The position numbers and the translations under genes are program-made. From NCBI GenBank assembly GCA_013178155.1, contig JABLXH010000020.1:1-64000 (forward strand): 64,000 nucleotides of DNA. The letters are read 5' to 3'. The notes beneath the pieces were generated by a model that made no database searches, had not been told where the DNA came from, and saw nothing but the letters and a program-made list of their open reading frames with translations. This document shows, piece by piece, positions 26,801 to 34,927 of the stretch. The stretch is from Armatimonadota bacterium (lineage in GTDB: Bacteria > Armatimonadota > Zipacnadia > Zipacnadales > UBA11051). Within the stretch, counting starts at the first letter, position 1, and the number at the start of each line of letters is the position of its first letter.

Positions 26801-27688
26801 GCCCTGGCCGCCGTCGCCGTCGGCGGGGCCGACAGCTTCGGCAAGTCCGTGGCCCAGAAGCTGCACTTCGCCGGCGGGACGCTGGCGCTGCTGCAGGAGC
26901 ACTACGCCCAGACGCGGTCCGACAAGGGAGCCAGCGCGCTGAGCGGCGACGCGGCGTGGTTCGCCGCCATGATGGCCAAGACCCCCGCTGCGAAGCGGCA
27001 CTCGGTCCGGGCGCCGGACGAGAAGATCTTCTGGGTCGAGCTCCAGGCCGCCGAGACAGAGCTCACCTGCACCCGCAGCCCCCACGGGGCCATGACCAAG
27101 CGGTCGCCCACCGGCACGCTGCAGGTGACAGACGCCGCCGGGCACGTCATCGGCGAGGACACCTTCAGCACCGATGGCGCCCACGAGTACCGCGTGAAGT
27201 TGACGGGGCAGCCCGGTGAACAGTTCCGGGTTCTCATCAACGACGACCAACGCGGCGTGTGGACCCTGACCGGGGCCGGTCTTCGGATCGTCATGCAGAC
27301 CGGCCCGGACTTCCGCATCGGGGGTGTCGGCAAGGGTCGCTACTGGTTCATGGTGCCCACCGGGACATCCGAGTTCGCCCTGAGACTGCTCGGAGTCCAT
27401 ACGGGCGGCTACGGGGCCGTGGTGCTGACCCCCGGCGGTCAGGTGGCCCGACAGCACCAGGACATCAACCCCGGAGCAGCGCTGATCCCGGGTGCCGCCC
27501 CCGACCCTCCGGTGCCGCCCACGCACCCTGAACGAGGCGAGATCACCGTGCGCCCCGAGCCCGCTGATACGGGCAAGTTGTGGAGCGTGGTCCTGTGGGC
27601 CGCCGGCGACATCGGCGTCGAGCTGGTGGGTGTACCCCCGTATCTGTCTCTGGGCGCGGAGGCGTGGTTTCAGCCCGCGGGGAGATAG
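23879..27688 (+). CDS. Secreted PcRGLX/YetA-like rhamnogalacturonan lyase
   Basis: A 1269-residue exported protein (signal peptide ending near FPALAQ). Residues about 274-470 match the PcRGLX-type N-terminal RIFT-barrel domain: PVSFGFPCPEGG, then VPAQFTITAFWPDGSLKW. Residues about 470-960 carry the further PcRGLX modules with the helical toroid region LNYGDWYGERG, EYDYAHGLFQDFLRTG and a histidine/tyrosine-rich segment, as in PL26 exo-rhamnogalacturonan lyases. These cut rhamnogalacturonan I by beta-elimination; the exact specificity here is inferred. An extra N-terminal domain, residues about 25-230 (VDADNDPGTGRRDQY, a calcium-loop-like piece), precedes the lyase core, and a beta-rich tail follows. 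Start ATG 23879 has AGGAGA about 10 bases upstream. It converges on the next gene at 21 bases. Confidence 0.83.
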   Translation: MVRLVTLGLLAAVSVSFPALAQDIAHDLTPELRARLGMPEGPLPELVPAGTSPDAGYTPEQAARNAPDILGVQVAHLGGQRLLFAVTFARRPDFIGATFIIYVDADNDPGTGRRDQYHGGVDFMLVAVGDQVSLNSHNPANAPGNTIVRAARVGAALYVTVDTALPDTDPLAVGVHLLSQRDGGESDSTQHQVVQLPRRAATVPALPRGSGSSLRTAEDFRYVDDLVQYEKLSDKGLRFDQVAPREPFRPGRECPKPLFTATPRRPGQGGNLTRTRVPVSLLEETGTDRPRSPVSFGFPCPEGGIFDPAHMRLLEGDREVPAQFTITAFWPDGSLKWVLVDLLTDLRANEEKTVTVELGHEVRRDAGRPALTLDDIDRLWPDFVTPVGLEVEDETGASFLSSQWPEGLTLEQSGPVKAVVRGEGRYATDEGAGFLRYVVRLTFWADSRRVQFAWTTVNDNLATEFTDITSLSLPLFLGGRVRAAKVGVPDATGKLQMAPVSEFSLLQADDQTGSLRTTRGTEGIGRAPGVVRVQAGDNILTLAVCDFWQRWPKGLSLSGDRLSLDLLPRQPGPDFGTGLPHYLLFNLCEGKYRLKWGMSFTERFALDFDPGTTAEALYADVNKPVVAVIPASWYARTEALGRVAPPLEKQFAVWDKWVADAFQANMRVKERDREYGFLNYGDWYGERGRNWGNNEYDYAHGLFQDFLRTGNRDHYRWALTAARHQAEVDVVHAYPDPFYVGGQVPHSVGHTGAWSEQLERGTWQARYDSMVTAANGHNWADGMVDAWCLSGDAGVMQSALLYGEHVAWAMSPTFKALGTHERSAGWSLKGIMALYNQTYDPEYLAAARRIAAVALKEQDLAGCGAWPHVLPLDHANGQANVVGNNLFLIGVLLGGLQAYAEAAQDPAVDQALIAGVRWVAKSWDESAGGWPYSATPDGRPLYPATTSLNMLIIQPVAYVAKLTGDEALWHIVEEALAAVAVGGADSFGKSVAQKLHFAGGTLALLQEHYAQTRSDKGASALSGDAAWFAAMMAKTPAAKRHSVRAPDEKIFWVELQAAETELTCTRSPHGAMTKRSPTGTLQVTDAAGHVIGEDTFSTDGAHEYRVKLTGQPGEQFRVLINDDQRGVWTLTGAGLRIVMQTGPDFRIGGVGKGRYWFMVPTGTSEFALRLLGVHTGGYGAVVLTPGGQVARQHQDINPGAALIPGAAPDPPVPPTHPERGEITVRPEPADTGKLWSVVLWAAGDIGVELVGVPPYLSLGAEAWFQPAGR

Positions 27689-27709
27689 CCCTGTTCGCTG
27701 AGATGGGTA

Positions 27710-29959
27710 CTACCGCGTGACCTCAAACACTCGCACCGCCGACGGCCGGAGGTGCGCGATGATCTCATTGGCCGCCTCAGGTTTGGCGTCCGACTCAAAG
27801 AGCAATCGCGAGCAGAACTCGGCCAGGTCCGGCCTGACGCTGACACTCAAGGGCTCGCGGCCGAGGTTCACGACGACCACGTAGCGCTTGTCGCCCACTG
27901 TCTTCATCCGTGCCTCGACGTCTCCGCGCTCGGGCTCCGCGGCCAGGGGCCGCCAGTTGCCCGTTCCCAGGATCGCCTCCTGGCAGGCTACCAGCTCCGA
28001 GTTCAACGCCCGCACGTGCGACCACAGCTCCGGTGTGTTGGCCAGGCAGCCCGCTGGCTCACCGTCGTAGTAGGAGTAGTAGCCGAACCACGTGTAGCCG
28101 TGGATGGCGTGCAGCCAGGCGCTGCTGCGCAGCTCGTCGGGCGTGGGCATGCGCTGGTCATGCCGGCTGTAGACATAGGTCTGCAGGCAGGTCCCCAGGA
28201 CCTTGCGACCCAGAAGCGCCTCATCGGAGATTGCCAGCCAGACCCGGAACGCCTTGGCGGTCAGGGTGGGGAAAGGGTAGCAGTCAAAGCTCCAGATGTC
28301 CTGGCTGTCGAGGTATTCGGTGGCCCGGGGGTACTGGCACAGGTTCACCCAGACGGGGTGATTGGGGTCCAGTTGCCGGATCAGCGTGGCCGCCTCCGCC
28401 ACCTGCTGCGGAGTCACGCTGAGCCCGTCGGGCTCGTCAATGAGGTCCCAGGCGATGATGGCCGGATGGTCCTTCAGGGCCGTGATCACCTGCTGCAGGT
28501 GCCCCAGGTTGAACCCCAGGCCGTCGCGGAAGTAGCTGTGGAACAGCGCGACGGTGCCGTAGACGCCGTTCTGCTGGCAGGCGTCCAGGTGCTGCCTGAT
28601 CTTCGGGGCCGGGTCGTCCTGCGTCTCGGCCCAGCACTGGACCAGGTTGAAGCCCCGCGTCCGCACCTCGGGGGTGGCGGGGGAGTGGTAGAGCAGCCGG
28701 GCCAGAAACGGCCGCCCGTTGACCATCAGCCGGTCGCCCACCGCCTTGGCCTCGCGGACGGGCTCCCAGGCGGGGAAGGCCGTGGTCGGGAAGCGGATGA
28801 AGGCCTGTGTGTCCTCCTGCACGACCCGGTCGGCGAGGCGCAGCACGGCATGGGTCTCATAGCGGCCGATCGGCAGCCGGGAGAGCGGCAACGCACGGGT
28901 CACCTCGGCCGCGCCCTCCAGGTTCTCGCGGGCCACGGTTCGCTCGGGCTCCAGTTGTCGCAGCTCCCAGGCGATGGTCATCCGGGGCATGAGTTCCGGT
29001 GAGCAGAGCAGCCTGCAGGTCCACTTGCCGGACCCGACATTGCTGGGGTAGGCGTATTCGTCGAGAGCCACCTCCGCCGCCGGGGCGACGGTCACAGGAT
29101 AGGTTGCGGCCGCCCCCTCGCGCCCACCGACCAACAGCCTCACCAGCAGCGTCGTCGGTCCCGAGCGCCAGGCTTCCGGCCGCAGCTCCAGGACCGCCTC
29201 CTGACCTTCGCCAACGGTCACGGTACCTGCAGCGGCAGCCTCCTCCCCGATCTTGGCCTCCACACGCATCTCTGTCTGCGGCCCCGTGTTGCGAAGGGCG
29301 ATCTGCAGCAGATTGGGCCCGAGAACGGGTGGGGCCATCGCGACCTGACGCACCACCACGGGCAGCTCCCCCGGGTCGCCGGCAGGCGCTGGCGCCACGG
29401 TGGGCGCCCCTTCAGGCCCACCGCTGAGCATGGGCCACAGCGTGCGGTAGGACGCAAAGTCCTGGTCATCGTTGCACGGCACATAGCCTGGCTGGTTGGT
29501 CAGGAGGATGACGTCAATGTAGGGCCACTGAGTGCTGTCGGCGGACCCCTCCAGGCGCAGCACATGGTCCCCCGGCCCGCTCACCGGCCCCAGGGGCCGC
29601 GACCAGCGCAGCGCCACGGAGTTGGCGTTCTCACGCGCCAGCAGTCCCAGGTCCTGTCCATCCCAAAGCACCCGGGTTCGCGTCTGTGCCATGTCCAGGG
29701 CCCGAATGAACAGCGTGTAGGGCCCCTCGCCCAGGCCTTTGATGTCATATTCCACGAAGCCCCCCGCCGGGTTGCCAAAGACGATGACTTTGCCCCCGGA
29801 GGGGTGCCGCATCCACGAGGTGAAGCCCTCCGCCCGCAGGCCCTGGCCCTCGCCGCGGTCGCACGCCTCACCCTCGATGTAGCGGTACTCATACAGCGCC
29901 GGGGCCGCCGTTGCACCCAGCAACAGGACAGGCAGAACCGCGCTCAGCCGGATGGTCAT
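27710..29959 (-). CDS. Secreted TIM-barrel hydrolase-like protein with CBM-like N-terminus
   Basis: A 749-residue exported protein. The signal peptide ends near AAPALYEY. Residues about 25-170 look like a CBM6/35-type binding domain (IEGEACDRGEG, FVEYDIKGLGEGPYTLFIRALD). Beta-sandwich linkers follow, then a cellulase-fold barrel from about 410 to 680, with FNLVQCWAETQDD, IIAWDLIDEPDG (glutamate near residue 508 is the acid/base candidate) and IHGYTWFGYYSYYDGEPAG. The nucleophile cannot be placed with confidence, though WGIHGYTWFGYY resembles the barrel end of GH2/GH5 relatives. It likely binds and may hydrolyse a plant polysaccharide. ATG 29959 has GGAGGGAGG upstream. A 130-base gap separates it from a divergent gene. 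Confidence 0.78.
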   Translation of the reverse strand: MTIRLSAVLPVLLLGATAAPALYEYRYIEGEACDRGEGQGLRAEGFTSWMRHPSGGKVIVFGNPAGGFVEYDIKGLGEGPYTLFIRALDMAQTRTRVLWDGQDLGLLARENANSVALRWSRPLGPVSGPGDHVLRLEGSADSTQWPYIDVILLTNQPGYVPCNDDQDFASYRTLWPMLSGGPEGAPTVAPAPAGDPGELPVVVRQVAMAPPVLGPNLLQIALRNTGPQTEMRVEAKIGEEAAAAGTVTVGEGQEAVLELRPEAWRSGPTTLLVRLLVGGREGAAATYPVTVAPAAEVALDEYAYPSNVGSGKWTCRLLCSPELMPRMTIAWELRQLEPERTVARENLEGAAEVTRALPLSRLPIGRYETHAVLRLADRVVQEDTQAFIRFPTTAFPAWEPVREAKAVGDRLMVNGRPFLARLLYHSPATPEVRTRGFNLVQCWAETQDDPAPKIRQHLDACQQNGVYGTVALFHSYFRDGLGFNLGHLQQVITALKDHPAIIAWDLIDEPDGLSVTPQQVAEAATLIRQLDPNHPVWVNLCQYPRATEYLDSQDIWSFDCYPFPTLTAKAFRVWLAISDEALLGRKVLGTCLQTYVYSRHDQRMPTPDELRSSAWLHAIHGYTWFGYYSYYDGEPAGCLANTPELWSHVRALNSELVACQEAILGTGNWRPLAAEPERGDVEARMKTVGDKRYVVVVNLGREPLSVSVRPDLAEFCSRLLFESDAKPEAANEIIAHLRPSAVRVFEVTR

Positions 29960-30089
29960 GGGCTTGCCTCCCTCCTGTCCCCCGGAACGGCGGGAACTTC
30001 GCCGCAAGGCCGCACCGGGCCTGCCTGCCGGAAGGTCCGATGGGCCTGAGACCGGAAACAGACCCCCATTCCCTGCGGAGGCCCCTGGT

Positions 30090-33000
30090 ATGAAGCCTGT
30101 TGCTCTGACCATCATCCTGCACCTGGCGCTCGTGGGGGCTCAAACCGTCGTGAACGCCGCCCCCGGTCCGCTGGCTGGCGCCTGGAAAGGCAACACCCTT
30201 ACTGCCCTCCGCAGCGGCAACAGCGACTTGCTGGGCGTGGTGGCGAGGCTCCAGCTTCTCGACCCGCGCACCGGCCAGCCGACAGCGCCCGGTAGATTCA
30301 CGCTGACGGCGCGTCTCGACCCGGGCCGAGGGGCGCTGTGGCTGCAGGGCGAGGTGACCGCCAGCGGCACCGAAGACGCCATCGCTGACCTGGTGCTGCG
30401 TGTGGAGGGCGTGTCCCTGCCCACCGGCAACGGCGTGGATGACCTGCTGCTGGCCTCGTCGCTGGTCAACAAGCTGCCCATCGCGCCCCTGCGGACCCTC
30501 GCCAACGGGCACGACCAACTCGCCCTGGCCATGCCCGCCGACAAGCCCTACTGCTTTGTCTTCCGCAGCCTCCCGGCCGAGCGGGCGGTGGAAATGCGCC
30601 TGCCCCTGGGCTTCAGCAATGACACCCGTCCGGAACTCCGCATGCGGGCGCCCTTTGGCATCGTGCTCATGCCCACTGACCCGCAGTGGCACTTCCGCTC
30701 AGCCCTGGCCCAGTACTACCGTCTGTTCCCGGCCATGTTCGCCCGCGTGGAGAAACGCGATGGCGGCTGGTTCTTTGCCAACGAGATCAACCAGATCCCC
30801 AACCCCCAGCACTACGCCTTCTTCGAGGGTCTGGGCGATGTCGAGGAGACCCACGCCAAGGGCCTCGGCATGTACCCCTACAGTGAGACCAGCTCCGAAA
30901 CCATCTGGCTCCCCGGACCAGGCCTGCCGAAGGACTATGAGGAGGCCATGCGCATCCTTGACGAGATGGATCGCGCCATCGCGCCGGCGGTCTGGTCCAT
31001 GAAGGGCGGCACACTCGACGATCAGGTCAAACACAGCGGCGCCCGCTCCTACAAGTCGCACCTGCCCCAAGCCGCCGGTTCGGGCTATGCCCAGCAGGTC
31101 ATCGTCCCGGAGGAGCCCATCGCCGAGCCAGTCATCGTGGAGGCCTGGAGCAAAGCGGAGAACGTCAGTGGCGGCAGCGACAAGGACTACTCCATCTACG
31201 TGGACTGCGCACTCGAGGGTGGCGGTTACCTGTTCGGGCAGTGCGCCCTGTTCAGCCCTGGCACCCACGACTGGGAGAAGTCGTCCATCACCATTACTCC
31301 GGACAAGCCCCTGGCCGACCTGCGGGTGTATGCCATGTTCCGCAACCATACCGGCACCGCATGGTTCGATGACCTGCGCATCTACCGCCAGAGCCACCCC
31401 GAGGAGAACCTGCTGGCGAACCCCGGTTTTGAGGAGCTGGGCAAGCGCGCCGACATCCAGTACGTCCGCGACAACGCCCTGACCCTGGCCGACGACCGCT
31501 ACCTCGTCTTCATCACCGACAACCTCTCCGCCGACGTTCCGCCCGACAGCCCCCTGAGCCTGCTGCGCTTCGCCTGCAACGTAGATCCGGACTGGCGCGG
31601 CCTGGAGGGCCGTCCAACGCCCGCCAGCCGTGTGACCGAGATGTACGACAACCTGTTCCGCGACCATCCGGGCATAGATGGGGCCTACATCGACTCCGTG
31701 GCCGCCTGGTGCTGCTGGAGCATGAACTTCCGCCGCGACCACCTGGCCGCCGCCAGCCACCCCCTGACCTACGACCCCGCCACCTTCCGCGTCGGCCAGC
31801 ACGGACGCTTCGCCATGTTCAAGTGGCTGCAGTTCCTCCAGGAGCGCTATCACCCTCAGGGGCGCACCATCTTCGGCAACATGGGGCCGTCCACCGAGGC
31901 CTGGACCAACTACACCGTCCTGGACATCATCGGTATCGAAAGCAGCCAGTTTCGGGACCGGGCGCTGATGGGCTACCACCGGTTCGGCGGCTACCACAAG
32001 CCGGTACTGCCCATGAACTTCATTAACCTGCACAAGCTCGATGACCGCGCCACGGCCGAGGAGTTCGTGCTGGCCAGCGCCCAGTGGGGCGAGTTCCCGT
32101 CCACCGGCCGGTTCGTCCGCGAGGGATATGAGAGTTACGGCGACGTCTGCCACAGCTACTACCCGCCGCTCATGGAGATGGCCCGGGCGGGGTGGGAGCC
32201 TGAACCCCTGACCACGGGTGTAGCGGCTGAGCGTTTCGGAACCAGGCCGCCACTGTACTTCACGGTTCGAGCTCCCGCCACTCCGCGTCAGGCCAGGTTG
32301 ACGGTGCTTCCGGAGGCGCTGGCAGGCCTGCGAAACCCGCTGGTCATGGACGCCGTACAGCTTACGCCGGTGCCCTCGAAGCTGACTGCCGCCGGACTGG
32401 AGATCACGTGGGTAGACGGAGCCGAGGTGCTGACCATCCTGCGCATCTCTTCTGCCGAGGAGACCCGGGCGTGGCTGCTGGAGCGGGCCGCTCACCACTG
32501 CGAGAACGCCGCCCGGGTACGTGGCAAGAGCGAGCGCACGGCCCCCCTGGAGGACCTGGCCCGACAGATACGAACGATGCAGCCGTTGGGTGACGCCCGG
32601 GTGGGGGAAGTCGTCACTCGGCTCCGTCAGGAGCTGGCCCGCACCCAGCAGGGCCCCGGCGACCTGGAGCAGACCAGCGAGGAGCGCGAACTGCTGGACG
32701 CACAGCGGGCGCTGGCTGAATGGCTGCTGCTTCTGGGCGGTGCCAGTCTCGAGGTCGGGGGGAAGGCCATACTTCCGGTGTCGGAGACCGCCGAGACGCA
32801 GGTGCGTTTCACGGTCGGCACCTCGGGGGCTCGGACACTCGGCACGTGGGTGGCGCCCGGCCGCAATATCCTGCGTTTGAGCGACACCAGCATCATCCCG
32901 GGCGCCGTGGATAACCGTCCAACTGAGATCAGCGCTGAGCGCCCCGGGGCCGTTCAGGTACGCACGGCTATCCGGGTGCCGGTGCCTGGCGCCGAGCCGT

Positions 33001-33785
33001 TGACCGTCATCCGTGCCAGCAATGTTTTCTTCACCCCGGTGGTCGAAGCCGAGGTGAAGCGGCAGACCACTCCCGCAGGGGGAGCCGTCATCTACCGGGT
33101 AGAGACACGCCGCCTGGCCGGGCCAATGGCGCTGGTAGTCCGCGCGATGGGGGAGGGCGTCAGTGTCGAGCCTGCCTCCGTTACGCTGGGAGCCGACGAT
33201 CCGGCGGCAGAGTTCCGGGTCTCAGCCGCCGCCGACGACGGGACGGTGCGCCAGGTCCACTTCGCTGTCACGACCCCGGAGGGCAAGCCGTTGGCCGAGG
33301 CGATGGCCGAGTTCCGCAACCTGCCGGTCCCGCCAGAGGGTGACCTGGCGCTGGCCTCGGCCGGGGCCAGCGTCGCCGCCGACAGCAGCTACCCCGACTA
33401 TGACCCGGCCGTGACCATAGACGGTATCTGGGACCCCACGGGGCTGCACTGGACAGAAGCCGCCTGGGCCTCCGCTGACCGCGCCGGAGAGGAGGGGCAC
33501 TGGCTGGAAGTCCGCCTGCCCCAAGCGATGCCCGTCTCGCAAGCAGTCATCTACTGGGCCATTGACAATGATCAGGTCATGTCGTCGCGGAGCTATGAGG
33601 TGCAAGCGTGGGTCAACGGCGCCTGGCAGAGCGTGGCCGAGGTCCGGGACGCGTCGCTAAGCACCGTCTCGCGCCACCAGTGGCCCCCCGTGGTTACCGA
33701 CCGCCTGCGCTTGCACCAGCCTCCCGGCGGCGGCCCGGCCTCCCGCCCCAACATCATGTGGATCAGCGAGGTCTGTCTTTACTGA
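30090..33785 (+). CDS. Giant secreted protein of unclassified barrel type with discoidin end
   Basis: A 1231-residue exported protein (signal peptide, MKPVALTIILHLALVGAQT). The N-terminal about 230 residues are beta-rich. A barrel-like region follows, with WSMKGGTLDDQVKHSGARSYK beginning an inserted CBM-like module that ends in LLANPGFEELGK. The barrel continues with IDGAYIDSVAAWCCWSMNF, FGNMGPSTEAWTNY and LDIIGIESSQFRD. After about residue 700 there is a helical connector, then Ig-like segments, and residues about 1090-1231 form an F5/8 type C domain (YDPAVTIDGIWDP, HWLEVRLPQAMPVSQAVIYW). I could not assign a CAZy family. ATG 30090 has GGAGG 8 bases upstream. The last 7 bases overlap the tail of the convergent deacetylase gene. 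Confidence 0.72.
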   Translation: MKPVALTIILHLALVGAQTVVNAAPGPLAGAWKGNTLTALRSGNSDLLGVVARLQLLDPRTGQPTAPGRFTLTARLDPGRGALWLQGEVTASGTEDAIADLVLRVEGVSLPTGNGVDDLLLASSLVNKLPIAPLRTLANGHDQLALAMPADKPYCFVFRSLPAERAVEMRLPLGFSNDTRPELRMRAPFGIVLMPTDPQWHFRSALAQYYRLFPAMFARVEKRDGGWFFANEINQIPNPQHYAFFEGLGDVEETHAKGLGMYPYSETSSETIWLPGPGLPKDYEEAMRILDEMDRAIAPAVWSMKGGTLDDQVKHSGARSYKSHLPQAAGSGYAQQVIVPEEPIAEPVIVEAWSKAENVSGGSDKDYSIYVDCALEGGGYLFGQCALFSPGTHDWEKSSITITPDKPLADLRVYAMFRNHTGTAWFDDLRIYRQSHPEENLLANPGFEELGKRADIQYVRDNALTLADDRYLVFITDNLSADVPPDSPLSLLRFACNVDPDWRGLEGRPTPASRVTEMYDNLFRDHPGIDGAYIDSVAAWCCWSMNFRRDHLAAASHPLTYDPATFRVGQHGRFAMFKWLQFLQERYHPQGRTIFGNMGPSTEAWTNYTVLDIIGIESSQFRDRALMGYHRFGGYHKPVLPMNFINLHKLDDRATAEEFVLASAQWGEFPSTGRFVREGYESYGDVCHSYYPPLMEMARAGWEPEPLTTGVAAERFGTRPPLYFTVRAPATPRQARLTVLPEALAGLRNPLVMDAVQLTPVPSKLTAAGLEITWVDGAEVLTILRISSAEETRAWLLERAAHHCENAARVRGKSERTAPLEDLARQIRTMQPLGDARVGEVVTRLRQELARTQQGPGDLEQTSEERELLDAQRALAEWLLLLGGASLEVGGKAILPVSETAETQVRFTVGTSGARTLGTWVAPGRNILRLSDTSIIPGAVDNRPTEISAERPGAVQVRTAIRVPVPGAEPLTVIRASNVFFTPVVEAEVKRQTTPAGGAVIYRVETRRLAGPMALVVRAMGEGVSVEPASVTLGADDPAAEFRVSAAADDGTVRQVHFAVTTPEGKPLAEAMAEFRNLPVPPEGDLALASAGASVAADSSYPDYDPAVTIDGIWDPTGLHWTEAAWASADRAGEEGHWLEVRLPQAMPVSQAVIYWAIDNDQVMSSRSYEVQAWVNGAWQSVAEVRDASLSTVSRHQWPPVVTDRLRLHQPPGGGPASRPNIMWISEVCLY

Positions 33786-34903
33786 CCCGCCCTAGTGGCC
33801 CCCAGAAGCCCATCGGACCAGAAGCACGGTTCATAGCCATGCTCCGACACCCACCGCAGACAGGTCTCCACCTTCTGCTGGACATCGGGCTGGTAGTACC
33901 GCGCGGGCGTGGCCGAGCCCTGGGGCCCGTAGACCAGCTCCTCCCGGAAGTACTGCTCGTGGATAAGCAGTTCAATCAGCTCACCGGTGTGTGGGTTGGC
34001 TGCCTGCTGTTCGAGGGTTGGCACACATTCGTCCAGCGCCAGTCCGTTGACCACCGCGTCGCAGGTGACGAAGGTCAGACCCTCGCGCACATCCATCCAG
34101 GCGTCGCGGGTACTGCAGTACTCGGTGGTCGCGAGGTCCAGGTAGTAGTTCGTCGTGCACTGACCGTCGCGCACCCAGAAAAGACCGATCAGGATGTCGA
34201 TGCCCCGGTCCTTCAGCGCCCGACAAGCCTCCACGGGCGCCTCCGCCCAGTGCACCGTGGTCTCGTTGCTCAGCACCGCTTCGCCGGCGTAACGCTTGAT
34301 CTCATTGACCGTCAGTTCGTAGTCATTGGCCATGCGGTCATAGGTCGCCGCGCGGTAGATACGGTCTGGCTTGTCCATGAGCGCGTGGAAGGACAGTTGC
34401 AGCCAGTCGGCATTGGCCTCCCACTCGTCCCGCCACTTGTCGGGCATCATGGAGGTGTTCCAACTGGCGTCCTCGGTCTGGTAGTAGGTGTTGATGTGGA
34501 TCTTGGCCCCGTACTCCTCATGCATCCGCTGCCAGAAGGCCAGGTACCAGTGGTCGAAGAGCGACGGGAAGCTGTCCGGTTCAGTGCCCAGGTCGCGCAG
34601 AAACTGGATGTTGTCATCGATGGAGAAGCGATAGCGCTTCTTACCCGACAGATCGGGCAGGACGGTGATCTCGACCTGCTCGCGACCCACTGCGGCCTCG
34701 ATGACCCAGTTGTTGCGGGTCAGCGGTACGCGTGCGCTCCAGGTCTCACCGGTGACCGTCGCCGCCACACCGTTGACCGTCACGTTGGCCCCGGCCGGGC
34801 ACGTGCCGGTCACCGGCACAGTCAGCGTCTCGCCCCTCAACTCCCCATCGTGTCGGTTGAGATAGTCCCCCTGGCGGGGTGAGGTGATGGTCAGTTCAGC
34901 CAT
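33779..34903 (-). CDS. NodB-like deacetylase with N-terminal Ig-like domain
   Basis: A 374-residue protein. The first about 80 residues are an Ig/FnIII-like beta-sandwich (VTGTCPAGANVTVNGVAATV). From about residue 95 it resembles the NodB-homology fold of polysaccharide deacetylases: RFSIDDN gives the aspartates, a histidine lies in WLQLSFHALMDKP, and further conserved-looking acids and histidines follow. Deacetylases of this type remove acetyl groups from N-acetylated or O-acetylated sugars with a metal ion. No signal peptide is seen. It is the third gene of a short minus-strand run after a URO-D-like gene and an amidohydrolase gene, with 24 bases to the latter. Function beyond the fold is inferred. 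Confidence 0.65.
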   Translation of the reverse strand: MAELTITSPRQGDYLNRHDGELRGETLTVPVTGTCPAGANVTVNGVAATVTGETWSARVPLTRNNWVIEAAVGREQVEITVLPDLSGKKRYRFSIDDNIQFLRDLGTEPDSFPSLFDHWYLAFWQRMHEEYGAKIHINTYYQTEDASWNTSMMPDKWRDEWEANADWLQLSFHALMDKPDRIYRAATYDRMANDYELTVNEIKRYAGEAVLSNETTVHWAEAPVEACRALKDRGIDILIGLFWVRDGQCTTNYYLDLATTEYCSTRDAWMDVREGLTFVTCDAVVNGLALDECVPTLEQQAANPHTGELIELLIHEQYFREELVYGPQGSATPARYYQPDVQQKVETCLRWVSEHGYEPCFWSDGLLGATRAGQ

Positions 34904-34927
34904 GTCAGAGTGCCTCCTGTGGCCGTC

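Noticed and set aside
24815-27526. A 903-codon open frame on the minus strand
   Set aside because: It is antisense to the PcRGLX-like lyase, with repetitive histidine, glycine and arginine and no domain.
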